Source of the DNA: Clostridia bacterium
GTDB lineage: Bacteria > Bacillota > Clostridia > Oscillospirales > CAG-272
DNA length: 14,581 nt
Assembly (NCBI GenBank): GCA_900754175.1
Contig: CAAEBS010000174.1
Coordinates: 1-14,581, forward strand
Reading direction: 5' to 3'
Shown: piece after piece, positions 1 to 6,499 of the stretch
Layout: every line of letters begins with the position of its first letter
How positions within the stretch are numbered: the stretch's first letter is position 1
Notes under the pieces: model-generated
Database searches by the model: none
The model's input: only the letters and a program-made list of their open reading frames with translations
Told to the model about the DNA's origin: nothing
Translations under genes and position numbers: made by a program

Positions 1-52
1 ACAACGCCAAAAATCCAGCAAGTTCAAACTTTGGGCGAACATTTCCGCTTCT

Positions 53-259
53 GTGTCATCCTGAGCGGAGGGCGAAGCCCGGAGTCGAACCCGGAGGGCG
101 ACCGCAGGTCGGGATCTACTAAGGGTGAGCGCACAGACTAAATCCCGCACCATACCCCCGCAACGGTAAAACCCCGAGTCAGCATCTACCCTAACCCTTG
201 TTTAAAAGTCTTTTGAAAGGGGTCCGGGGGAAACTTTTCTCCAGAAAAGTTTCCCCCGG
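53..259 (-). repeat. Left arm of ~205-nt inverted intergenic repeat
   Basis: Positions 53-257 align without gaps to the reverse complement of 14355-14559. By hand count there are 15 mismatches in 205 positions, about 93% identity; ten of them fall in 145-193. Read on the minus strand, the order from the end of the last gene (stop at 268) is a 17-bp hairpin, a moderately conserved middle, then a highly conserved block of three small hairpins. Positions 1-52 hold no gene I can recognise; a weak match (TTTCCGC near 42-48) suggests the repeat may extend a little further out. There is no transposase and no coding potential inside, so a dispersed intergenic repeat fits better than an insertion sequence. 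Confidence 0.85.
224..259 (-). terminator. Long perfect hairpin after the leftward operon
   Basis: CCGGGGGAAACTTTTCT (224-240) pairs perfectly with 243-259, giving a 17-bp stem around a 2-nt apex, so the last pair or two will open in RNA. It begins 8 nt beyond the stop codon of the YhcH-family gene and is the natural 3' end of the six-gene leftward transcript. It lacks the run of U that a canonical Rho-independent terminator has directly after the stem. It may therefore be a terminator, a 3' mRNA-stabilising hairpin, or both. The core 32 nt is identical to the hairpin after addA. Confidence 0.55.
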
Positions 260-267
260 CACTCCCC

Positions 268-723
268 TCAAAGCTTCACTTTAACTACAACCTTTATGAT
301 CTCCCCCGGCTCGTTCCGGAAGCCGGAGACGTGGGCGTCGTTCGGGAAAAACACCACAAAGCCGCCGGCGGAAACCGGCACGGTGGCGTAGTCCTGCATC
401 GGGAAGAACAGACAGTCCTTTTCCTGATTGTAATCCACACCCGAAAAATCCGACCGGTGCGCCCAGCCGAACACCTCTCTGCCCTTTACGACGTACTGGA
501 CGTCGGCATACTCCCGGTGCGCCTCAAAGGTCGGTTCTCCCTCCTTTGTCACGCCGTCAAAGGTATAGACCTTTGCAAACACCTTGTCACCGTTTTTGCC
601 GAAAGCGCTTTTCGCCGCATTTTCCGGCGTAAGCGTCTTCAGGTAATCAAACGCCTCACGGAAATTGGGATTGACCTGCTCCAGACGGTACAGATCGGCA
701 CACTCAAGAAAATCTGCTATCAT
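268..723 (-). CDS. YhcH/YjgK/YiaL family (DUF386) cupin-like protein
   Basis: This 151-residue protein has the normal length and landmarks of the YhcH/YjgK/YiaL family: AHREYADVQYVVKG (residues 68-81), FFPNDAHVSG (125-134) and a C-terminal KVVVKV strand. The family has a single-domain cupin-like beta-barrel fold. His69, Asp74 and His131 sit where the conserved polar residues of the putative metal or sugar pocket are expected. Characterised relatives include the beta-galactosidase-associated EbgC, the biofilm protein TabA and the sialic-acid anomerase YhcH/NanQ, so a sugar anomerase or mutarotase-like role is plausible; the substrate cannot be read from sequence. The ATG at 721-723 has an AGGAG nearby, 9 nt away. 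It is the last gene of the leftward operon, 49 nt after the glycosyltransferase. No signal peptide is visible, so it should be cytosolic. Confidence 0.88.
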   Translation of the reverse strand: MIADFLECADLYRLEQVNPNFREAFDYLKTLTPENAAKSAFGKNGDKVFAKVYTFDGVTKEGEPTFEAHREYADVQYVVKGREVFGWAHRSDFSGVDYNQEKDCLFFPMQDYATVPVSAGGFVVFFPNDAHVSGFRNEPGEIIKVVVKVKL

Positions 724-772
724 TGTTCTTGTCTCCTGTCTTTTTTCTTTATTGCAAGCCGGAAATGCCGGC

Positions 773-1507
773 TTATGCTTTCTTTTTCTGCTTTTGCTTC
801 TGCTCCTGCTTTACGTCACGGCGGATCCGACGCAGGTCTCCGAGCATCCGGAAGGTATCCCGGAAAATCCGCACTTTGGATTCCCGGTGGTTGATAACCT
901 TGACCGGCATTTCCATAATGCCGATCTTTTCGCTGTTTGCACGCAGGATCGCCTCAAAGTCAAAGGCAAAGCCGTCCACCTTGCAGGCGGAAAAAATCTT
1001 CTGCGCCGCCTCACGCCGGAACGCCTTACAGCCGCACTGGGAGTCCGACAGACGGAATCCGCCCACCAGGCAAAGCACCTTGATATACACCTTCGACATC
1101 AGCTTGCGGATACCGGTATAGCCCGCATAACCGTTCCGCCCGAGATTACGGGAGCCGATCAGCATCCCGGCTTTCGGATTGCCGCTCAGCGCCGTATACG
1201 CTCTTTTGATGCAGTCGCACCCGTAGGCAAGATCGGCGTCGGTGAACATCAGAATGTCACCCTTGCCCTCCAGCATCGCTGTGCGGACGGCGCATCCCTT
1301 GCCCCGGTTTTTCTCATACCCGGTCACCCGCACGCAGGGGAGGTTCATCTCCCGCACCATGTCGCCGCAACCGTCGGTGGAGCCGTCGTCCGAAAAAAGA
1401 ATCTCATAGGAATCAAAATTTTTTTCCATGTAATCGGAAAGCGCTTTTGCCGTCTGACGGATAACGCTGCTTTCGTTGTACATCGGAATTATCACCGTGA
1501 TCTGCAT
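773..1507 (-). CDS. Family 2 glycosyltransferase, polyprenyl/dolichyl-phosphate glucosyltransferase-like
   Basis: This 244-residue protein has a GT-A fold of glycosyltransferase family 2. The N-terminal strand is ITVIIPMYNE (3-12), the nucleotide-binding stretch is DDGSTD (40-45) and the metal-binding DxD is Asp90-Ala-Asp92 in FTDADLAY. The later DSQCGCKAFRR (155-165) is typical of the dolichyl-phosphate glucose/mannose synthase-like subgroup, which moves a sugar from an NDP-sugar to a polyprenyl phosphate at the membrane. Unlike GtrB-type enzymes it has no C-terminal transmembrane pair; it ends in a basic Lys/Gln tail (233-244) that could bring it to the membrane surface. The ATG starts only 3 nt after the rlmA stop, and its purine-rich ribosome binding site lies inside the end of rlmA, so translation is probably coupled. 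Donor and acceptor are unknown. Confidence 0.87.
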   Translation of the reverse strand: MQITVIIPMYNESSVIRQTAKALSDYMEKNFDSYEILFSDDGSTDGCGDMVREMNLPCVRVTGYEKNRGKGCAVRTAMLEGKGDILMFTDADLAYGCDCIKRAYTALSGNPKAGMLIGSRNLGRNGYAGYTGIRKLMSKVYIKVLCLVGGFRLSDSQCGCKAFRREAAQKIFSACKVDGFAFDFEAILRANSEKIGIMEMPVKVINHRESKVRIFRDTFRMLGDLRRIRRDVKQEQKQKQKKKA

Positions 1508-1510
1508 AGG

Positions 1511-2362
1511 TCATTCCCCTTTTCTGTAAACTGCCGATATCATATCCACCCCGGTGGTGAGTCTGTCCAGCCCCCGCAGCTTTTCGCTGTCCTGCGGCGA
1601 CGTCCGCCAGTAGTACGGCGTCATGGTAAACAGGGCTTGGATCGCCTCCTGCCCCTCCACCGTGATCTCAAAGGAGGTGCGCTCCTCCCCGATCTTCTCC
1701 AGCTTTACCGGGAGATCGGCACGCTCCGCATTTTCATGGACACTACTGTATATCTGCTTTTTCAGCCCCATCAGATGCTCCGGACCCGCATAGGTCACGA
1801 TCAGAACGCCGCCCGGTTTCAGCACACGGGCGTATTCCTCCTCAGCGCAGGGGGCGAAAATATTGACCACCGCATCGGCGCATCCGTCCGTCAGCGGCAA
1901 CGCAAACACGCTGGAGACCGCATACAGCGCACGGCTTTCACATCCCGTCCGGCGTACCCTTTTAGCGGCGGTCCGCACCGCAGGCTTGGAAAGATCAAAG
2001 CCCGCCGTCCGGAACCCGGCGCCGGAAAACCGGGCGGAATACCACCCCTCGCCGCACCCGGCGTCGATCACAAGTCCGCCTGCCGGCACGTAGCGCTCCA
2101 GCAGGGACAGCACCGTCTGCGCCGCCGGCAGATAATAGCCTGTCTCCAGAAATCCGGTCCTCGCCCGGACCGCCTCTTTGGCGTCGCCGCCCCCGCTCTG
2201 CTGAGGCGGCGCAAGGTTCAGATATCCCTCCGCCGAAAAATCAAAGCAGTGCCGGCGTGCACCGCCGCATACGAGACTGCCGCCCGCCGTCTGCATTTCC
2301 GCCCCGCAAAGGGGACAGCGCAGGGCGGAACGGATCTTCTCATCCGTCCGATCATTTGTCAT
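1511..2362 (-). CDS. rlmA: 23S rRNA (guanine-N1)-methyltransferase, RlmA family
   Basis: This 283-residue SAM-dependent enzyme belongs to the RlmA family, which methylates N1 of G745 or G748 in helix 35 of 23S rRNA beside the peptide exit tunnel. The N-terminal zinc ribbon is visible: CPLC (Cys16, Cys19), then Cys32 and His38, followed by the hallmark FD-x-x-AEGYLNL (40-50). SAM motif I is VIDAGCGEGWYS (98-109), and NIFAPC (167-172) with LKPGG (181-185) matches the family's later motifs. One oddity is that the second zinc half is Cys-x5-His rather than the usual Cys-x3-His, a two-residue insertion. I chose the ATG at 2360-2362 because it sits 6 nt after AGGAG; the ATG at 2366-2368 touches that site directly. 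The gene overlaps the end of the kinase gene by 11 nt. G745 and G748 specificity cannot be separated by eye. Confidence 0.9.
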   Translation of the reverse strand: MTNDRTDEKIRSALRCPLCGAEMQTAGGSLVCGGARRHCFDFSAEGYLNLAPPQQSGGGDAKEAVRARTGFLETGYYLPAAQTVLSLLERYVPAGGLVIDAGCGEGWYSARFSGAGFRTAGFDLSKPAVRTAAKRVRRTGCESRALYAVSSVFALPLTDGCADAVVNIFAPCAEEEYARVLKPGGVLIVTYAGPEHLMGLKKQIYSSVHENAERADLPVKLEKIGEERTSFEITVEGQEAIQALFTMTPYYWRTSPQDSEKLRGLDRLTTGVDMISAVYRKGE

Positions 2363-3896
2363 TTTCATCTCCTGTCAGATCTCTTCCACCGTCTCCACGG
2401 TCATCGGGAAGTATTTTCAGCTCAAACCAGAAGGTCGAGCCTACGCCGGGGGTGCTCTCCACCCCGTAGGAAGCGCCGTGAAGCTCCAGCACGCCTTTCA
2501 CGATGGAAAGTCCGAGCCCCGTACCGATCTCCGCACGCTTGTGGACCTTATCCACCTTGTAGTAGCGGTCCCAGATCAGAGGTATCTCCTCCTCGGAAAT
2601 GCCCTCCCCTGTATCGGTAACGCTGATGCGGACGGTATCGCCCTTTACCAATTGGAACACCGACACCTGCTTATCCTCGCCGGTATAGTGAATGGCGTTA
2701 TTGATGAGGTTGTACACCACCTGCAGAATCATACCACGGTCGGCATACACCGAAACGTCCCGGTCAGCGGAAAAGCTGATACGGTAGCCCTCCTGCATGG
2801 TCAGCTTTTCGTATCTCGCCATGGTGGAACGCACCGTTTCGGTCAGGCTGAACGCCTCGTACTGCGGCTTGCGTGTCCCCGCCTGTATCCGGGAAATATC
2901 CAGCATATCGTTTACCAGCCGGGAAAGCCGCTCGGTCTCGTCAATGATGACCTGAACGTTTTCCGGGTTATTTTCGCCCGGGATATCCCGCATGACCTCG
3001 CTGTATCCCTTGATCATGGTAAGCGGGGTGCGCAGGTCGTGCGATACGTTGGAGATCAGCTCTTTTTGCAGAGCGTCGGTCTTGGACAGCTCCCGTGACG
3101 CATAGTTCAGCGTCTGCGCCAGCTCACTGATCTCCCGGTAGCCCTTACCGTGGAACTCCACGCCGTAGTGCCCCTTTGCCAGCTCCTTGGCGGCGGCATT
3201 CATGCGCACGATCGGTTTTGTGATCACCTTTGACATGATCGCCGTCATAATCAGCGCCAGAAAAATGAGAAAGATCCCAATCCACAGAAACTGGTTGCGC
3301 AGGGTCTTTGCCACCGTCTGGACCGGCGTCAGATCCGCCGACTGGATCACGGCGTAGCTTTTTCCGCCGCTCTCGTATACGCTGACGTAGATCGTGCTGA
3401 TGGTTCCTACCTTGGCGGTATAGATCGGATAGGAATCCGGCTCGCCGCTGTTGTCCGCAAGAATCCGCAGATCCAGACTTTCCTTGAAATGCTCCATGGG
3501 AACGATGGCAATGTAGGTTCCCCCGTTTTCTATCGCCTTATCGTAAAGTGCGGGAAAGCGGCGCACCAGAAAAGGCTGCATCGTGCTTCCCGAACCGTTT
3601 ACGTTGATAATGGGAAGAGCGGTATCCTCCCGGATCTCAAACACCCAGATATCCAGAAAGAAATCCTCGGCGTATTCCCCCACCGTGTCTTTCAGCTTAT
3701 CGGTATCGTCGAGCACGCCGGAAATGGCGTCCGACGTGTTTTCCAGCTCCCGGAATTTGGTCTCCTGATAAAAGTAATTCAGCATCCTCACCTGGAAGAA
3801 CCAGATGAAGAACGCCACGAAAACAATGAAAAGCACCAGGATAGCGAACATTTTCCAGCGGATCCCGATATGTTCCTCTTTTGCCCTGCGGTGCAC
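2352..3896 (-). CDS. Membrane sensor histidine kinase (HAMP-HisKA-HATPase)
   Basis: This is the kinase partner of the response regulator encoded just upstream. From the GTG at 3896 it is 514 residues. The first membrane helix is at 16-36 (MFAILVLFIVFVAFF...), an extracytoplasmic sensor domain of about 165 residues spans 37-202, and the second helix is at 203-225. These are followed by a HAMP linker (about 224-276) and the phospho-acceptor box VSHDLRTPLTMIKGYSE with His286. The ATPase domain shows NLINNAIHYT (Asn396, Asn400), DTGEGI (428-433) and GTGLGLSIVKG (458-468). There is no cytoplasmic PAS domain. The start is uncertain: the GTG has GGGAG 8 nt upstream, whereas a TTG at 3932 would add 12 residues and overlap the regulator by 11 nt with a poorer site. 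The signal sensed is unknown; adjacency to htrA suggests envelope or secretion stress, as for CssRS. Confidence 0.92.
   Translation of the reverse strand: MHRRAKEEHIGIRWKMFAILVLFIVFVAFFIWFFQVRMLNYFYQETKFRELENTSDAISGVLDDTDKLKDTVGEYAEDFFLDIWVFEIREDTALPIINVNGSGSTMQPFLVRRFPALYDKAIENGGTYIAIVPMEHFKESLDLRILADNSGEPDSYPIYTAKVGTISTIYVSVYESGGKSYAVIQSADLTPVQTVAKTLRNQFLWIGIFLIFLALIMTAIMSKVITKPIVRMNAAAKELAKGHYGVEFHGKGYREISELAQTLNYASRELSKTDALQKELISNVSHDLRTPLTMIKGYSEVMRDIPGENNPENVQVIIDETERLSRLVNDMLDISRIQAGTRKPQYEAFSLTETVRSTMARYEKLTMQEGYRISFSADRDVSVYADRGMILQVVYNLINNAIHYTGEDKQVSVFQLVKGDTVRISVTDTGEGISEEEIPLIWDRYYKVDKVHKRAEIGTGLGLSIVKGVLELHGASYGVESTPGVGSTFWFELKILPDDRGDGGRDLTGDENDK
2369..2373 (-). promoter_or_regulatory. 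Ribosome binding site fixing the rlmA start
   Basis: AGGAG on the minus strand lies inside the last codons of the histidine kinase gene. It is 0 nt from one in-frame ATG (2368) and 6 nt from the next (2362), so the second ATG is the likely start. The overlap implies that rlmA is translated by ribosomes finishing the kinase or re-initiating there. Confidence 0.7.
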
Positions 3897-3921
3897 CGTT
3901 TCCGCTCCCGCCGGCGTTTGC

Positions 3922-4611
3922 TCAGCCCTCAAAGCGGTACCCCACGCCCCGCAGGGTAACGATCAGGTCGGCATACCGCCCAAGGCTCTTGCGCAGAAGC
4001 TTGATATGGGTATCCAGCGTGCGCACGTCCCCGAAGAAATCATAGCCCCAGACGTCGCTGATCAGCTTTTCCCGGGAAAGCGCAATGTTCCGGTTTTCCA
4101 GCATATAGAAGAACAGGTCGTATTCCTTGGGGGACATATCCACCCGCTCCCCGTCGATAAATACCAGCCGTGCCGTTACGTCCGCACGCAAGCCGCCGTT
4201 GTCCAGAGAGATCACGACGTTTTCCCGCTTGGCGTTGTCCGGCGACGGGCGGTTGACCCGCTTCATCACGGCGTCCACCCGCAGCATCAGCTCGTTTGGT
4301 GAAAAAGGCTTCACCACATAATCGTCGATCCCCAGCTCAAAGCCGTTGATCTTGTCGTATTCCTCGCCCCGGGCGGAAAGCATGATGATCGGCACCTGAG
4401 AGATTTTGCGGATCTCCCGGCAGGCGGAAAATCCGTCCAGCTCCGGCATCATGATATCCATAATGACGATATCGAATTTTTCAGTCCGGCAAAGATGCAC
4501 CGCCTCCATGCCGTCCGCCGCCTCGGTCACGGTGTGACCCTTGAATTCGGCATATTTTTTGATTAAAGAACGGATCCTCGCTTCATCGTCCACAACCAGA
4601 ATATGATACAT
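3922..4611 (-). CDS. OmpR/PhoB-family response regulator
   Basis: This 229-residue protein is a DNA-binding transcription factor switched on by phosphorylation from the adjacent kinase. The receiver domain (2-118) has the acidic pair Asp8-Asp9, phospho-acceptor Asp52 (MDIMMPELDG), Ser79 and Lys101 in VVKPFSPNELMLRV. The C-terminal winged helix (about 132-229) includes SPKEYDLFFYMLENRN and ends in the typical VTLRGVGYRFEG. A longer reading with 27 more N-terminal residues is open, but AGGAGG lies exactly 6 nt before the ATG at 4609-4611, so the shorter start is chosen. It begins 37 nt after htrA ends. The direct repeat near 6283-6300 upstream of htrA is the kind of site this family binds, so autoregulation is plausible. 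It resembles CssR/PhoP/VicR-type regulators, but I cannot assign an ortholog. Confidence 0.94.
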   Translation of the reverse strand: MYHILVVDDEARIRSLIKKYAEFKGHTVTEAADGMEAVHLCRTEKFDIVIMDIMMPELDGFSACREIRKISQVPIIMLSARGEEYDKINGFELGIDDYVVKPFSPNELMLRVDAVMKRVNRPSPDNAKRENVVISLDNGGLRADVTARLVFIDGERVDMSPKEYDLFFYMLENRNIALSREKLISDVWGYDFFGDVRTLDTHIKLLRKSLGRYADLIVTLRGVGYRFEG

Positions 4612-4617
4612 TTTATA

Positions 4618-4623
4618 CCTCCT
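4618..4623 (-). promoter_or_regulatory. AGGAGG ribosome binding site of the response regulator
   Basis: A perfect AGGAGG on the minus strand, 6 nt before the ATG at 4611, decides the regulator's start. It rejects the in-frame upstream extension into the end of htrA. Confidence 0.8.
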
Positions 4624-4648
4624 TGACTGTCGCCCGTCGGGGATTTTT

Positions 4649-6205
4649 TCAGGTGATCGGGGTCTTGGATCTTTCGATGACCGAAACTTCAAGCTTCGTT
4701 TCCGTCTGCTTGCCGCTCGACGTGATCCGCATAACCGTCACGTTTGCTTTCTTTCCGATCTCCAGATTGTTGACCGCCGCATAATAATCGCTGGCGCTTT
4801 CGATCGTCTGCCCGTTGATTGCAGTGATCCGGTCATACTGTTTCAGCGCATTTCCGGAGGACGGTTTGGAAGTCACGTACACGCCGTCGGGATAAAGCCG
4901 GCTCGGCGTTCCGTACGCCACCTCGACGCCGAGGGACGGACGTCCCGAAACGTAACCGTTTTCAATGACGTTGAGAATAATGCTCTCGTAAACCGAATCA
5001 ATCGGAATGGCGAAGCCCAATCCCTCGATTCCGCTTTCGGATTCCTTGGCATTGACGATGCCGATCAGCTCGCCTGCCATGTTGAACAGTCCGCCGCCCG
5101 AGTTACCGGGGTTGATCGCCGCATTGTGCTGAAGAAGCGTCATCACGTTTCCGTCGATCGAAACCGACCGCTCCAGAGCGCTGACGATACCGTCGGTCAC
5201 CGTACCGCCGAGCTGTCCGAGCGGGTTGCCGATCGCCACCACGCCGTCGCCGACCTTGAGGGACGCACTGGAACCGAGGGTTGCACGGGTCAGCTCCACG
5301 CCAGATTCCACCGTAATGGTCAGCATGGCGATATCTGCCTGCACGTCGCCGTCAAGATAGGTGGCGGTGTATTCTTTTCCGTTGGTCAGGCGCACCACGA
5401 TCTTATCGGCGCCCTCCACCACGTGGTAGTTGGTCACGATATAGGCAGTCGTTCCGCCCTGCGTGATGATCACGCCGCTTCCGGCACCGCTGGTCACGTA
5501 CTGACCGTAAATGGAGCCGGTCTTGACCTGCGAGGTGGTGATCTCCACCACGCTGTCGGCTACAAGCTCCGCCACCTGCGACACGGTAAGGTTGGAATAT
5601 CCCGTGGAGGTGATGACCTCATTGACCTTGATACTGCCGTCGTTTTTCAGAATGGTCACGTTGTCACTGCCGCCGGAGGCAGTACCGCTTTCTTTCCACG
5701 ACAGCGCCGCAAAATAACCGCCCACACTGCCGGCAACGCAACAGAGGATCAGCGACGCCGCAATCAGGATGCCGATCCAGCCCCGTCCCCGCTTCCGCTC
5801 TTTTTCTTTCGGAGCGGCTTTCGGCGGCTCGGGCGGCGTATCGTTTACGGTAAAGTTCGGGATATAGTACGGCGGCGCATAGGTGGAGGAATACCTCGGC
5901 GGCTCCCCGCCTGCCTGTGCGTCCTCTCCGCCGGACGTTCCGTCGTGCTCCGGCGGGTTTACGCCTGCGGCTTCAGAATCCGCAACAGCGTCTGCCCCTT
6001 CTGCTCCAGTATCTTTTTCTTTTCGCAGAGAATCTTCTTCTTTTTCCGCATCTGCCCCTGCTTTTTGTGCAGAGACCGCTTCACAAGTTTCCCTGCCGCT
6101 TTGACCGTTTTCCAGAGTTTCATCTGTTCTCTCACTCCCCGCCGCTGAATTTATCGGTGTTTCGTTTTCTTTTTCGTTATCGTTTTTCCGGATGTCATCC
6201 TGCAT
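4649..6205 (-). CDS. htrA: HtrA/DegP-type serine protease with PDZ domain
   Basis: This 518-residue trypsin-like (S1C) quality-control protease is anchored in the cytoplasmic membrane with its protease outside. Residues 1-140 are a low-complexity tail, acidic up to about 100 and then rich in Pro/Tyr, ending in a basic KEKERKRGRG stop signal. The single membrane helix is about 143-168. The protease domain carries the triad His261 (TNYHVVEGA), Asp291 (ADIAML) and Ser369 (NPGNSGGGLF). One PDZ domain follows (about 425-495). The ATG at 6205 has AAGGAG 10 nt upstream; an in-frame reading back to 6379 would cross the candidate promoter and is rejected. It is the first gene of the leftward operon, with a regulator and kinase directly downstream, matching the CssRS/HtrA theme of responding to misfolded exported proteins. 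The long cytoplasmic tail is larger than the short one in Bacillus HtrA. Confidence 0.95.
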   Translation of the reverse strand: MQDDIRKNDNEKENETPINSAAGSERTDETLENGQSGRETCEAVSAQKAGADAEKEEDSLRKEKDTGAEGADAVADSEAAGVNPPEHDGTSGGEDAQAGGEPPRYSSTYAPPYYIPNFTVNDTPPEPPKAAPKEKERKRGRGWIGILIAASLILCCVAGSVGGYFAALSWKESGTASGGSDNVTILKNDGSIKVNEVITSTGYSNLTVSQVAELVADSVVEITTSQVKTGSIYGQYVTSGAGSGVIITQGGTTAYIVTNYHVVEGADKIVVRLTNGKEYTATYLDGDVQADIAMLTITVESGVELTRATLGSSASLKVGDGVVAIGNPLGQLGGTVTDGIVSALERSVSIDGNVMTLLQHNAAINPGNSGGGLFNMAGELIGIVNAKESESGIEGLGFAIPIDSVYESIILNVIENGYVSGRPSLGVEVAYGTPSRLYPDGVYVTSKPSSGNALKQYDRITAINGQTIESASDYYAAVNNLEIGKKANVTVMRITSSGKQTETKLEVSVIERSKTPIT

Positions 6206-6240
6206 AACAGTATTGCTCCTTCCATGTTTTGTTTTGCTCT

Positions 6241-6257
6241 GCGCCGCTCTTTGGCGC
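6241..6257 (-). promoter_or_regulatory. Short hairpin at the 5' end of the predicted htrA leader
   Basis: On the minus strand GCGCC and GGCGC form a 5-bp GC stem around a 7-nt loop. If transcription starts about 7 nt after the -10 at 6267-6272, this hairpin would lie within the first ~20 nt of the mRNA. A 5'-terminal hairpin there could protect against 5'-dependent decay. It is small and could be chance. Confidence 0.25.
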
Positions 6258-6266
6258 CCTGATTTT

Positions 6267-6300
6267 ATTATAGATTCGGTATGTGACAGTTTTTTGACGG
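6267..6300 (-). promoter_or_regulatory. Candidate htrA promoter with Pho-box-like direct repeat
   Basis: A perfect -10 TATAAT (6272-6267, minus strand) has no good -35. Instead, 10 nt upstream of it, lies CCGTCAAAAAACTGTCAC (6300-6283), two CTGTCA-type half-sites repeating every 11 bp. From memory, the E. coli Pho box is CTGTCATAWAWCTGTCAY. This site agrees at 16 of 18 positions, and the 10-nt gap to the -10 is the same as at phoA. OmpR/PhoB-family regulators bind such repeats in place of a -35, and one is encoded two genes downstream. A weaker third half-site, GTGTTA, lies at 6312-6307. Binding by this particular regulator is inference. Confidence 0.5.
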
Positions 6301-6373
6301 ATTCTGTAACACTTACTGAAATTCCATGCAGGAAAAATGAAGCAAAAAACTTTTCGCCGCCCGCATAAAAAGG

Positions 6374-6403
6374 TTGCAAAAACCCGCCTGTTTATGGTAT
6401 AAT
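6374..6403 (+). promoter_or_regulatory. SigA-type promoter for the membrane protein-addBA operon
   Basis: TTGCAA (6374-6379), an 18-nt spacer and TATAAT (6398-6403) are preceded by TG at 6395-6396, giving an extended -10 (TGGTATAAT). The predicted start is near 6410, leaving a leader of about 90 nt before the ATG at 6500. It is the only strong-looking rightward promoter I see before addB. Confidence 0.65.
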
Positions 6404-6439
6404 ATACGCAGAAAGTTCCACACGGTATTTTCTGATCTT

Positions 6440-6468
6440 ATTATACACGTTTTTTCCTGATTTTTCAA
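6440..6468 (-). promoter_or_regulatory. Second candidate leftward promoter (distal htrA promoter)
   Basis: On the minus strand TTGAAA (6468-6463), a 17-nt spacer and TATAAT (6445-6440) make a near-consensus vegetative promoter. The predicted start near 6433 gives htrA a leader of about 228 nt. It faces the rightward promoter, so the two transcripts would overlap over roughly 6410-6433. The sequence around it is AT-rich, which raises the chance of a random match. Confidence 0.45.
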
Positions 6469-6499
6469 TACCTTTTTGATTTTTCGGAACGGAGTGACT

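Noticed and set aside
665..2620. A 651-residue open frame on the plus strand across the glycosyltransferase and rlmA genes
   Set aside because: It crosses four well-supported minus-strand genes and is rich in His/Arg/Pro with no family signature, as expected for an antisense shadow.
4612..4692. N-terminal extension of the response regulator by 27 residues
   Set aside because: It reads through the end of htrA and the regulator's own AGGAGG. The receiver domain starts naturally at MYHILVVDDE.
6206..6379. N-terminal extension of HtrA by 58 residues
   Set aside because: It would span the candidate -10 and Pho-like box. The ATG at 6205 has a good ribosome binding site.
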